Part shown: positions 10,612 to 18,064 of the stretch, piece after piece | How the letters are laid out: every line of letters starts with the position of its first letter | How positions within the stretch are numbered: the first letter of the stretch is position 1 | Origin: TK10-74A sp965263065 | GTDB taxonomy: Bacteria > Chloroflexota > Dehalococcoidia > Bin125 | DNA length: 64,000 bases | Assembly: GCA_965263065.1 (NCBI GenBank) | Contig: CBDHGH010000003.1 | Coordinates: forward strand, 682,001-746,000 | Direction: 5' to 3' | The notes under the pieces: generated by a model | Databases searched by the model: none | What the model saw: only the letters and a program-made list of their open reading frames with translations | What the model was told of the DNA's origin: nothing | Translations under genes and position numbers: made by a program

Positions 10612-12012
10612 TCAATCGGCCGCGGCGGCGTCCCTGCCGGTGAGTTCCGGCGCGGCGGCGGCGCGGACGCTGTGATCGATCGGCTCCACGATGTCGATGC
10701 GCTTGGCGCCCGACGCCGCCGGGCCGAGCTCCTCGAACCGGCGGGCGCGGACCAGCACCCGCCCTTCGAGCGAGCCGACGCTGTCGTTGTAGGCGGTCAG
10801 GGCCTGCTGGAGCCCCTTGCCCACGCGCCCCACGTGGCCGGCGTAGACCTGCAGGCTCTCGTACAGCCGCCGCGCCTCGTCGGAGATCTGCTGGGCGTTC
10901 TCCTGCATGTCCTGCCGCTGCCAGGCCAGCGCGACGGTGCGCAGGAACGCCACCAGCAGCCCCGGCGTCGCGATCAGCACGTGGTGCTTCTGCCAGGCGT
11001 CCTCCCACAGCGACGGCTGGACCTCCATGGCCGCTTCCAGGATCGCCTCCGTGGGCAGGAACATGACGACGAAGTCGGGCGAGCCGGGCACCGTCGCCGT
11101 GTAGTCCTTGTCGCCCAACTCCTTGACCCGATCGCCCAGCGACTTCGCGTGCCGCTGCAGAAACTCCCGCTGCTGCTGCTCGTCGGCCGCGTTGTGGGCG
11201 TCGAGGTAGGAGCTGAGCGGCGTCTTGGCGTCGATCACGACCTGCACGCCGCCGGGGATGCGCACCACCGCGTCGGGCCGCCGCCGCGCCCCGTCGTCGT
11301 CCGCCGCCGACGTGACCTGCTCGTCGAAGTCGATGCCCGGGCGCAGGCCCGACAGTTGCAGGATGTTGCGCAACTGCTGCTCGCCCCACTGCCCGCGAAT
11401 CTGCGGCGAGCGCAGCGCCTCGCTGAGGTTGCCCGTCACATCCTGCAGCCGGCCGATCTGCACCTTCAGGCCCTCGTAGGCGCCCTCGCGCTTCTGCTCG
11501 ATGTCGTTGACCTGCTTCTCGAACTTATCCAGGTGGTCGCGGACCGGCTTGACCAGCGCCGCGACGGCCTGCTGGCGCTTCTCCAACTCCGCGTCGCTGA
11601 CCTGCAGCTGCTGGGCGAAGTGCGCCGTGGTCTGGACGCGCAGCGCCTCGCTGTTGGCCTTCAGCACGCCCGCCGCGAGGCCCTTGAAGTGCGTGTCGAT
11701 CTGCGCCTGGGCCTTGGCCAGCTCCTCGTTGCGGGCGATGTGGTCGGCCCGGACCTGGGCGAGCTCGACGCGGGCCTGCTGGCCCGCCGCCTGGGCCGCA
11801 TCGCGGTCGCGGCGGGCCGCGTCGCGGTCGGCCCGGACCTCGTCGAGCTGGCGGTCGCGCTCGGCGATCTGGGCGCTGAGCCCCGCGATGCGCTCGCCCG
11901 GCCGCTCCCCGTCGGCCCGCACCATCCGCCGCGCCAGGTAGGCCGTCGCCAGCACGCCGATCAGCGCCACCATCCCCACAAGAACGAGTGCGATCTCCAT
12001 GGTCGGCAGCAT
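10612..12012 (-). CDS. rmuC: RmuC-family DNA recombination protein
   Basis: 466-residue RmuC homologue. It has one N-terminal membrane segment (residues about 5-28), a long Ala/Arg/Glu-rich coiled coil (about 35-190), then the conserved RmuC nuclease-like domain with RGQWGEQQLRNIL, DAVVRIPGG, VIDAKTPLSSY and FLPTEA. E. coli RmuC limits inversions at short inverted repeats; its PD-(D/E)xK-like fold suggests a nuclease. An internal ATG four codons in (12000) is an equally good start. It follows the methyltransferase gene by 30 nt and may be co-transcribed with it. The C-terminal 40 residues are poorly conserved. Confidence 0.9.
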   Translation of the reverse strand: MLPTMEIALVLVGMVALIGVLATAYLARRMVRADGERPGERIAGLSAQIAERDRQLDEVRADRDAARRDRDAAQAAGQQARVELAQVRADHIARNEELAKAQAQIDTHFKGLAAGVLKANSEALRVQTTAHFAQQLQVSDAELEKRQQAVAALVKPVRDHLDKFEKQVNDIEQKREGAYEGLKVQIGRLQDVTGNLSEALRSPQIRGQWGEQQLRNILQLSGLRPGIDFDEQVTSAADDDGARRRPDAVVRIPGGVQVVIDAKTPLSSYLDAHNAADEQQQREFLQRHAKSLGDRVKELGDKDYTATVPGSPDFVVMFLPTEAILEAAMEVQPSLWEDAWQKHHVLIATPGLLVAFLRTVALAWQRQDMQENAQQISDEARRLYESLQVYAGHVGRVGKGLQQALTAYNDSVGSLEGRVLVRARRFEELGPAASGAKRIDIVEPIDHSVRAAAAPELTGRDAAAAD

Positions 12013-12042
12013 AGGGGGTGGCTGGGGGTCGGGGGTCGGGGG

Positions 12043-13275
12043 CTACGACGCCTGCAGGACGCCGCGCTCCCGCAGCACCGACAGCAGGTAGGCCTGTGGG
12101 CGATCGCCCTTGAGGCTGTTGCAGGCGCCGCAGAGGAGTTGCAGGTTCGACCGGTGATCCGTCCCGCCTTGGCTGCTCGGGATGATGTGATCCACGGTGA
12201 AATTGCGGAACGGGAAGAATACCCGGCAGCCGGCGCAGACGCCCTCCTGCTGCCCGTAGAGGTGGTGCTTGTGCGTGCGGTAGGCCGGCAGGTCGCCGAT
12301 GTCCGTCCGCTGGGGGATGTCGTCGCGCCGGATGCAGCGCGCGAACGTGCGGGCCCGGTCTCGGAGCCGACGCTCCACCAGCTCGGCGGCGAGGGGGGAG
12401 AGGTCGATCCCGATCCACTGCCGCTCATGATGCTCTGCTGCGACGCAAGTCGTCGCGCAGCCCGCGAAAGGGTCGAGAACCAGATCGCCAGGCTCGGAAC
12501 TGGCGAGGATGATCCGACTCAGGACGCGCTCGTGCTTCTGCGTGGGGTAGCCCATGTACTGTCGCGATGCGGGCTGGATGGACGGGATCCGCCAGACCGC
12601 ATCGACTTTCCGGTCGGTGACGGTGCGATACATCAGTTGCCCATCGGCGTCTTTGCGATTCTTCAGCACGCCGCCAACGTTCACCCGCTGGAGTTGCCGG
12701 ACGGGCTTCTCACGTGGCTCTCGCTGCGGCGTGAACGCATATCGGTCGGTCCGCGAGTAGAAGAGGATCTGGTCGTAGTTGCGCCCGAAGACCCGTTTCC
12801 CGACCCCGTACTTGTTGTAGTAGTGCCAGACGATCTCGTTGCGGAACTGCTGCGGCCCGAAGACCGCGTCCAGCAGCAGCTTGAGATAGTGGCTCGCCGT
12901 CGGGTCGCAGTGGAGATAGAGGCTGCCGGTGTCCTTGAGCAAGCGGTGCATCTCCAGCAGCCGGACGGCCATCATGATCAGGTAGGACTGCATCCCCGGC
13001 CCGTGGGTCTCGCCGGCGGCGGCGATGGCGGCGTAGACGGCGGGATTCTGCTCCGCGATCTCGCCGTGCCACGCCAAATCCACGTCACTCAGCGCCCAGG
13101 TGTCCTTGAAGGCGGCGCCCGCCGCCTCGGAGCCGATGGGGGCGCTGTAGGTCTTGTTGGAGTTGAAGGGCGGATCCAGGTAGATCAGGTCAACGCTGGC
13201 GCTGTTCATGCCGCGCATGATGGGCAGGTTGTCACCCGTCCAGATCGTCCGGTTGGCCCAGTTGGGATCGGCCAT
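12043..13275 (-). CDS. DNA methyltransferase (N4/N6) fused to a C-terminal HNH endonuclease domain
   Basis: 410 residues. The N-terminal part is a beta-class amino-methyltransferase: catalytic DPPF at residues 34-37 near the start, and the AdoMet-binding LVLDPFAGCATT motif later, followed by WIGIDLSPLAAELVERRL. The last 75 residues are an HNH/McrA-like nuclease: two zinc CxxC pairs (CAGC and CGAC) and the core VDHIIPSSQGGTDHRSNLQLL. Both catalytic centres look intact, so it could modify and cut DNA alone, or the HNH part could serve in target binding. A GTG at 13293 would add six residues. There is no separate restriction gene beside it. It belongs to an accessory patch with the unknown gene at 13837-14637. 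Confidence 0.88.
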   Translation of the reverse strand: MADPNWANRTIWTGDNLPIMRGMNSASVDLIYLDPPFNSNKTYSAPIGSEAAGAAFKDTWALSDVDLAWHGEIAEQNPAVYAAIAAAGETHGPGMQSYLIMMAVRLLEMHRLLKDTGSLYLHCDPTASHYLKLLLDAVFGPQQFRNEIVWHYYNKYGVGKRVFGRNYDQILFYSRTDRYAFTPQREPREKPVRQLQRVNVGGVLKNRKDADGQLMYRTVTDRKVDAVWRIPSIQPASRQYMGYPTQKHERVLSRIILASSEPGDLVLDPFAGCATTCVAAEHHERQWIGIDLSPLAAELVERRLRDRARTFARCIRRDDIPQRTDIGDLPAYRTHKHHLYGQQEGVCAGCRVFFPFRNFTVDHIIPSSQGGTDHRSNLQLLCGACNSLKGDRPQAYLLSVLRERGVLQAS

Positions 13276-13450
13276 GCGATGGCCCGGCGGCACCGGTTAG
13301 TGCGCGACAGGGATCAGCCGCGCGATCGCGGCGATCACCAAGCTGCCCTGGCGGGTCTGATTCGCCGGCCGTCCCCGCACCGCTACGGCCCGCGTCTGCA
13401 GGCCCTGGTCCTCCACGAGGTGCCCCCTTCCGAGCAACGGATCGGTAGGT

Positions 13451-13549
13451 GACTTCCCAATCAGCCCAGGGACCACGTGCACGAGAAGGGGGCGTGGTGC
13501 CGCCCGCTGCCAGAGGCGCACGCGTCGCCTGGGCACTGACTGGGAAGTC
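13451..13549. repeat. Long imperfect inverted repeat (possible folded RNA or small element)
   Basis: GACTTCCCAATCAGCCCAGG (13451-13470) is inverted at 13528-13549 with one substitution and two extra bases. The 57-nt interior holds its own ACCACG...CGTGGT stem (13472-13477 with 13493-13498). It lies upstream of the methyltransferase-HNH gene in a stretch where I trust no gene. It could be a small mobile-element remnant or a structured leader. Confidence 0.5.
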
Positions 13550-13641
13550 GGGGGGGACGCTAGGGGGCAGGGATCGTGCCGTCAAGCGAAGTCGAACTGA
13601 GGCACTACCGGGGAGTGGGGGAAGGGGAGTGCAGGATGGGA

Positions 13642-13825
13642 AGGGCTGCCCCCGTGCCACGACGAGGGCAGCCCTGCGGTTACGCTATCCTGAGAATGGG
13701 CATGCGCCACGATGGAGGGGGTTCAGCCCTCCGGCGCAGTGGCCCAAGGACCGTGCTGAACATGGTCCGGCTCCTTTCCGGGTGGCGCGGGTTGGCCCGA
13801 CAAGACCACACAGGCCCGCGCCACC
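13642..13825. other. Cluster of four hairpins in non-coding DNA
   Basis: Four consecutive stems: 13642-13651 with 13666-13675 (10 bp); 13703-13708 and 13714-13719 with 13727-13738 (12 bp, 5-nt bulge); 13748-13755 with 13761-13768 (8 bp, including one G-U); 13781-13791 with 13815-13825 (11 bp). The last lies 11 nt past the stop of the gene at 13837 and may be its terminator, though no U-run follows. The whole could be a structured ncRNA. The 13276-13836 gap otherwise shows no credible gene. Confidence 0.4.
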
Positions 13826-13836
13826 CTAGGGGTTTC

Positions 13837-14637
13837 CTACAGGCTGCCTGTACCAGCCTCGGTAGGCACGGCACTTGTCTCGTTCTGAGGCTTGGAGTCC
13901 TTGTACTCCTCAAGGTTGGTGATCACCTCCAAAACGAACTCCCGGTCTTGCTTAGCGAGCCGCAGCACGTCGCGGGACAGACTGACCGTGATTGAGTCGC
14001 CGCTGTGCTTGAGCGGGTAGGTGTAGCCCGGGCGCTCGCCGTTTCTTTCCCGTCCCTCATCGCTGTCTTGCTCGGCCTCGCTTGTGGGTTCGGGTGTCCC
14101 GTCCTGGAAGAGGACTGAGGGTGTCGTGAGGCGGTCCTTGCCGCTGGCGAAATAGCCCGCTTGCTCGGCGGAGCGCATCATCGCCTGGCGAGCCTTGTCG
14201 GTCTGCTTCTCGGGAACGCCGAGTCGGCGCATCTCCTCCTCGACACCCGCAGGGTCCGGGAGTAGCCCTCCCTCGAAGGCCTTGTAGATGCTGCCGTAGA
14301 GAGGCACGCGGCGGAACGCCTCTGCGCGCGCCGCTTCTCGCTGGGTGGGGTCGACGCTCCGACGGCCGAGTGGCGTCAGCAGAACCGTGTCCTTCTGCTT
14401 CTCGACAAGGCCGAACATGCGAGCAGCACCGATCTTATTCCGGAATGCGCCGCTGCTCACGCTGTCGTGGCGCATCCAGCCTGCGAGCGCAGAGAGATCG
14501 CCGCGACTACCCCCGTTCGCGTTGATCGCGTCTGCGACCTCCTGGGCTGCATCAAGATCGACGTAGGGGAACGCGATCTGAGAGCGCACTCGTTCTCGCA
14601 CTTTCTTTGGTGCTGCGCTGACTGTCTGCGGTTCCAT
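13837..14637 (-). CDS. Uncharacterised protein, probable winged-helix N-terminal region
   Basis: 266 residues; I do not recognise a named function. The start MEPQTVSAAPKKVRERVRSQ at 14637 has a GGAGG and AGGAAGG-rich leader and a good promoter. Residues about 20-115 (FPYVDLDAAQEVADAINANG, then an alternating helix pattern ending VEKQKDTVLLTPLGRRSVDP) look like a winged-helix domain of the kind found in DUF5343-like proteins. The C-terminal third is polar and acidic, followed by ITVSLSRDVLRLAKQD and a final helix. Base composition is less GC-rich than its neighbours, which hints at transfer. The frame is open upstream through the decamer array, but that part is repeat, not protein. Confidence 0.7.
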   Translation of the reverse strand: MEPQTVSAAPKKVRERVRSQIAFPYVDLDAAQEVADAINANGGSRGDLSALAGWMRHDSVSSGAFRNKIGAARMFGLVEKQKDTVLLTPLGRRSVDPTQREAARAEAFRRVPLYGSIYKAFEGGLLPDPAGVEEEMRRLGVPEKQTDKARQAMMRSAEQAGYFASGKDRLTTPSVLFQDGTPEPTSEAEQDSDEGRERNGERPGYTYPLKHSGDSITVSLSRDVLRLAKQDREFVLEVITNLEEYKDSKPQNETSAVPTEAGTGSL

Positions 14638-14678
14638 GTCCCTCAGTGTCCTTCCTGCGCGACCTCCAACTAGTGCGG

Positions 14679-14707
14679 AATATAGCTGATCTCTATGCGG
14701 AAGGCAA
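14679..14707 (-). promoter_or_regulatory. Promoter of the uncharacterised gene at 13837-14637
   Basis: Minus strand: TTGCCT (14707-14702), 17 nt, TATATT (14684-14679), giving a leader of about 35 nt. The decamer array begins 3 bp upstream of the -35 box, so the array occupies the position of an activator or UP-type region. Confidence 0.55.
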
Positions 14708-14710
14708 GGG

Positions 14711-14810
14711 GCTCGTAGGCACACGTAGGCACATGTAGGCACACGCGGGCACATGTAGGCACACGTAGGCACACGTAGGCACACGTGGGCGCACGTAGGC
14801 ACACGTGGGC
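14711..14810. repeat. Array of ten 10-bp repeats upstream of a promoter
   Basis: Ten contiguous decamers with consensus ACACGTAGGC on the plus strand (GCCTACGTGT on the minus). Most copies differ from the consensus by no more than two bases, with changes confined to a few positions; the first unit is the most divergent. The 10-bp period places each copy on the same face of the helix. No spacers, so not CRISPR. It directly adjoins the -35 of the unknown gene. The remaining gap to 14943 holds AT-rich TATGAT and CATAAT hexamers around 14816-14832 but no gene. Confidence 0.9.
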
Positions 14811-14943
14811 ATCGGATCATAAGAGCATTATGTGATGAGGGTGTCATCCGCCCGACGCAGAATGCCCTGCGAAGCCCGAGATGCTCTCGCGCTCATCAAT
14901 TGCCCCACTCGCTCGCGCTGGGAGCGGTGCCCGCAAGCCCGAC

Positions 14944-15939
14944 CTACACCCCCGCGTACGAGTGCAGGCCGCTGACCCACAGGTTGACGCCCAGGTACGT
15001 GAACAGGACGGCGGCGAAGCCCACGACGACGATCCAGGGGCCGGGGGGCGGCCAGAGACGGCGTCGGCGGGGGCGGGGAGCGGTGGCTTTGACGGTCCGG
15101 GCGCCGGGGCCGGCGGGGGCGGGCTGCAGGCCGCGGGCGTGCAGGTAGACGGCGAAGATGAGCCAGGTGACGAGGGCGGCGGTCTCCTTGGGGTCCCAGC
15201 CCCAATAGCGGCCCCAGGCGTCGTTGGCCCAGAGGGCGCCCAGGGCGACGCCGGCGCCCAGCAGGGGGAAGCCCACGAGGACGGCGCGGTGGGTGAGCTC
15301 CTCGGCGCGGCGGGGCGAGGGCAGCCAGGCGATGCGCTGGCGGTCGTTGCCCTGGACGATGTGCATGACGGCGGCGCCGAAGGCCACGGCCAGGACGGCG
15401 TAGGCGAGGATCATGACCGAGACGTGGGTGGTGAGCAGGGTGGGGTTCTGCAGCGCGGGCACGAGCGTCGGCTGGCCGGCGCTGGGGAAGACGAGGGCGC
15501 TGGCGTAGAGGCCGAAGGAGACGGGCATCACGAACGCGCCCAGCAGCCGCGTGCGGTAGGCGCGCTCGAAGAGGAGGTAGACCAGCGCGATGGCGAAGCC
15601 GAAGGCCATCGAGAACTCGAACAGGTTGCTGAACGGCGGGTGGTCGAGGGCGATGGTGCGGAAGACGAGGCCCAGCCCGCCGAAGACGACCGATGTCCAG
15701 GCGGCGAAGGTCGCGACGCCGCCGAGGGTGCGCGGGCGAGCCGCGCGTCCGGGCGTCGGGGGGGTGGCGGGGGCGGCGGTCGCGATGCCCGAGGGCGCGC
15801 CCTCGGGGAGGGGCGCCGCGACGGGGGCGCGGGCGAGCAGGCGGATGCGCGGCGCGGCGGCGAAGCCGATGTACAGCGGGGCGGCGATGCCCGCCGCGAC
15901 GAGGCCGGCCCAGAGGCAGTAGAGGGCGAGGTCTTCCAC
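14944..15939 (-). CDS. ccsB: Cytochrome c biogenesis protein CcsB/CcsA (system II haem handling)
   Basis: 331-residue polytopic membrane protein. It shows several hydrophobic segments and, in the C-terminal half, the tryptophan-rich haem-binding WWD-type motif WGRYWGWDPKETAAL, with conserved His in the flanking helices. It works with ResB to move haem out and attach it to apocytochromes; a truncated resB lies at the other end of the window. It starts 1 nt after the deacetylase stop. The C-terminal cytoplasmic loop contains a short basic, low-complexity stretch (RTVKATAPRPRRRR) before the last helices. Confidence 0.9.
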   Translation of the reverse strand: MEDLALYCLWAGLVAAGIAAPLYIGFAAAPRIRLLARAPVAAPLPEGAPSGIATAAPATPPTPGRAARPRTLGGVATFAAWTSVVFGGLGLVFRTIALDHPPFSNLFEFSMAFGFAIALVYLLFERAYRTRLLGAFVMPVSFGLYASALVFPSAGQPTLVPALQNPTLLTTHVSVMILAYAVLAVAFGAAVMHIVQGNDRQRIAWLPSPRRAEELTHRAVLVGFPLLGAGVALGALWANDAWGRYWGWDPKETAALVTWLIFAVYLHARGLQPAPAGPGARTVKATAPRPRRRRLWPPPGPWIVVVGFAAVLFTYLGVNLWVSGLHSYAGV

Positions 15940-15940
15940 G

Positions 15941-16744
15941 CTAGCTCTCCGGGTCGTCCTGTGCGGCGGCGGCGCGCTTAGTGACGGCGCGCAGGGCGGC
16001 CGTGCGGCTGGGGGCGGCGGTCCCGCCGAAGGTGAGGCGACGGAAGCCCTCGGCCCAGGGGATGCGGCCCTGCGCGGCGGCCTCCGTCTGGCGCTTGCGC
16101 ATGCGCTCGCCGAGTTCGTCGCGGGTGGACCCCACCTGGCTGGCGTGGCAGAGCAGGGCGTCGATCTTGCGGTCGAACTGGCGGCCGACGTCGACGAAGT
16201 AGTCGGGCTCGCGGCTGCCGGCCAGGAGCACGGTGTTGACGCGGTGCCAGCGCAGGCCGGCGTCGGCGTGGCCGGGGAAGTAGTGCGGGGTGCGGGCCAT
16301 GGGGAAGGCGGCGTCGAGGGCGACGAGGCCGACGGTGCGGTGGTCGCGATGGTTGAAGCCGCGGTAGCCGTCCCAGGTGATGAGCAGCTCGGGCTGCTGC
16401 TCGCGGATGACGCGGACGAGGCGCTCGCGGAGTTCGGCCGAGTCCTCGACGAAGCCGTCGGGCCAGCGCAGGAAGACGCACTCGGCGACGCCGAGGCGGG
16501 CGGCGGCGGCCTGCTGCTCGGCCTCGCGCATGCGGCCCAGCTCCCAGGCCCGGATGGTGTCGTCCTTGCTGCCCTTGTCGCCGCTGGTGACGAGGCAGAA
16601 GGTCACGCGCCAGCCGTCGTCGGCGAGGTTGGCGGCCGTGCCGCCGCAGGTGAACTCGATGTCGTCGGGGTGCGCCATGATGACGAGCGCGCGGCGGGGG
16701 CCGTCGGCGGCGGGGGCGGTGGGGTCAGACGTGGCGGCGGTCAT
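15941..16744 (-). CDS. PIG-L/LmbE family N-acetylglucosaminyl deacetylase
   Basis: 267 residues. It shows the zinc site HPDDIEFTCGG near the N-terminus and a second His motif GFNHRDHRTVGL, as in MshB, BshB and GlcNAc-PI de-N-acetylases. It should remove an acetyl group from a GlcNAc-linked substrate. The next gene upstream in the operon is an MshA-like glycosyltransferase and the one before that a GNAT-fold protein, so the substrate is probably the glycosyltransferase product. It could be a mycothiol- or bacillithiol-like precursor or a glycolipid. No cysteine ligase of the MshC or BshC type is in the window. Confidence 0.88.
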   Translation of the reverse strand: MTAATSDPTAPAADGPRRALVIMAHPDDIEFTCGGTAANLADDGWRVTFCLVTSGDKGSKDDTIRAWELGRMREAEQQAAAARLGVAECVFLRWPDGFVEDSAELRERLVRVIREQQPELLITWDGYRGFNHRDHRTVGLVALDAAFPMARTPHYFPGHADAGLRWHRVNTVLLAGSREPDYFVDVGRQFDRKIDALLCHASQVGSTRDELGERMRKRQTEAAAQGRIPWAEGFRRLTFGGTAAPSRTAALRAVTKRAAAAQDDPES

Positions 16745-16786
16745 CGCTGGCAGTCTATCGCCGTCGCGGCTGGGGCGGGGGCGGAA

Positions 16787-18064
16787 TCAGGAGGCGTGGC
16801 ACGAGGCGGCGCCGGTCGCGTGGCGCTCCAGCAGGTCCTCGTAGACATCGACGATCTGCCCGGCGACGACGTCCCAGTCGAACTGGCGCACCGAGGCGGG
16901 GGCGGCAGCGGCGAAGCGGGCGCGCAGGTCGTCGTTGGCGAGCAGCGCTTCCAGCCGCTCGGCGAAGGGCTCGGGGCAGCGCCACGAGATGAGGTGCCCG
17001 GTCTGGCCGTCGCGGACGGTGTACTGCAGGCCGCCGACGCGGGTGGCGATGACGGGCGTGCCGCAGGCCAGCGCCTCGACCGCGACGAGGCCAAAGCTCT
17101 CGTAGTACGAGGGCACGACGCAGACGTCGGCGGCGCGGTAGTACTGCGCCAGCGTGTCGCGATCAACGGCGTCGACGAAGTGGATGCGATCGCCCGCGCC
17201 CTGGGCGACCGCGAGGGCGCGCAGCCGCGCCCGCTCGGGGGCGTCGGCCGCGTCGCCGCCGACGATGACGAGGTGCAGGGGCGGTTCGACGTCGGCCAGG
17301 GCGGCCGCGCGGACGAGGATATCGACGCCCTTGAGCCGCTCCAGCCGGCCGACGAAGAGGGCCGTGGGCTCGGCGGGGAGGTCGAGCGCGCGGCGGGCGG
17401 CGGCGCGGTCGTGGGGGGGATCGGCGGGGCGGAAGCGGTCGACGTCGACGCCGCCCGGCACGACGCTGACGCAGTCGGCGTGTGCGCCGTAAATCTGCAC
17501 CAGGAAGCTCTTCTCGTGCGGCGTGGCGCAGATCACGCGATCGGCGCGCGCGACGATGCCGCGCTCGGCGTCGATGCGCAGGGCGGGCTCGCGCTCGGCG
17601 CGGCGGGCGCGGTTCTTGACCTCGCCCAGGGTGTGGAACATCGCGACGTGGGGGCGGCGCCAGTCGTCGGCCAGGGCCATGCCGGTGATCGCGGAGACCC
17701 AGTAGTGGGAGTGGATGAGGTCGTAGGGCGCGCCGTGGCCGGCGGGCTCGGCGTCCTGCGCGACGAAGGCCTGCACGCCGGCGCGGAACTCGGCTTCCAC
17801 GGCGTACACGTCGAGCGGGGGGAGGGACGCGGGCGGGCCGGCGCTGATGTTGACGACGCGCACGTTGCGATCGAGGGGCACGATGGCGGGCAGGGCGGGA
17901 TCGTCGCGGCGGGTGAAGATGTCGACGCGGCGGCCGGAGCGGCCGAGCCGCCGGGTGAGGGCGTCGATGTAGACGTTCATGCCGCCGGCCTTGGTCGTGC
18001 CGGGCATGGCCAGCGGCGAGGAATGAGTGCTGAGGAAGGCGAGGCGCTGCAGGTGGTGCGACAT
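16787..18064 (-). CDS. GT4-family glycosyltransferase, MshA-like
   Basis: 425-residue GT-B fold enzyme. The acceptor half shows GGMNVYIDALTRRLGRSG and the HSHYWVSAITG segment, both strongly reminiscent of MshA and sucrose-phosphate synthases. The nucleotide-sugar half has VGRLERLKGVDILVRAAAL and the E-x7-E element in PSYYESFGLVAVEALACGTPV. It probably transfers GlcNAc or another sugar from a nucleotide donor. Its ATG overlaps the preceding stop by 1 nt (TGATG), so it is coupled to the GNAT-like gene; the deacetylase follows after 42 nt. Confidence 0.88.
   Translation of the reverse strand: MSHHLQRLAFLSTHSSPLAMPGTTKAGGMNVYIDALTRRLGRSGRRVDIFTRRDDPALPAIVPLDRNVRVVNISAGPPASLPPLDVYAVEAEFRAGVQAFVAQDAEPAGHGAPYDLIHSHYWVSAITGMALADDWRRPHVAMFHTLGEVKNRARRAEREPALRIDAERGIVARADRVICATPHEKSFLVQIYGAHADCVSVVPGGVDVDRFRPADPPHDRAAARRALDLPAEPTALFVGRLERLKGVDILVRAAALADVEPPLHLVIVGGDAADAPERARLRALAVAQGAGDRIHFVDAVDRDTLAQYYRAADVCVVPSYYESFGLVAVEALACGTPVIATRVGGLQYTVRDGQTGHLISWRCPEPFAERLEALLANDDLRARFAAAAPASVRQFDWDVVAGQIVDVYEDLLERHATGAASCHAS

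Noticed and set aside
13297..13536. 79-residue minus-strand frame between the methyltransferase and unknown gene
   Set aside because: No start context, overlaps the long inverted repeat, and I see no motif. Could be a remnant, but not supported.
13642..13825. SRP RNA, RNase P RNA, tmRNA or 6S RNA
   Set aside because: None of their conserved sequence blocks could be found in the hairpin cluster on either strand.
14711..14810. CRISPR array
   Set aside because: Repeats are contiguous 10-mers with no spacers and no cas genes near.
14638..14847. Extension of the unknown gene to an ATG at 14847
   Set aside because: The added residues are translation of the decamer array (CLRVPTCAYV-type), and a good promoter lies between the array and the ATG at 14637.
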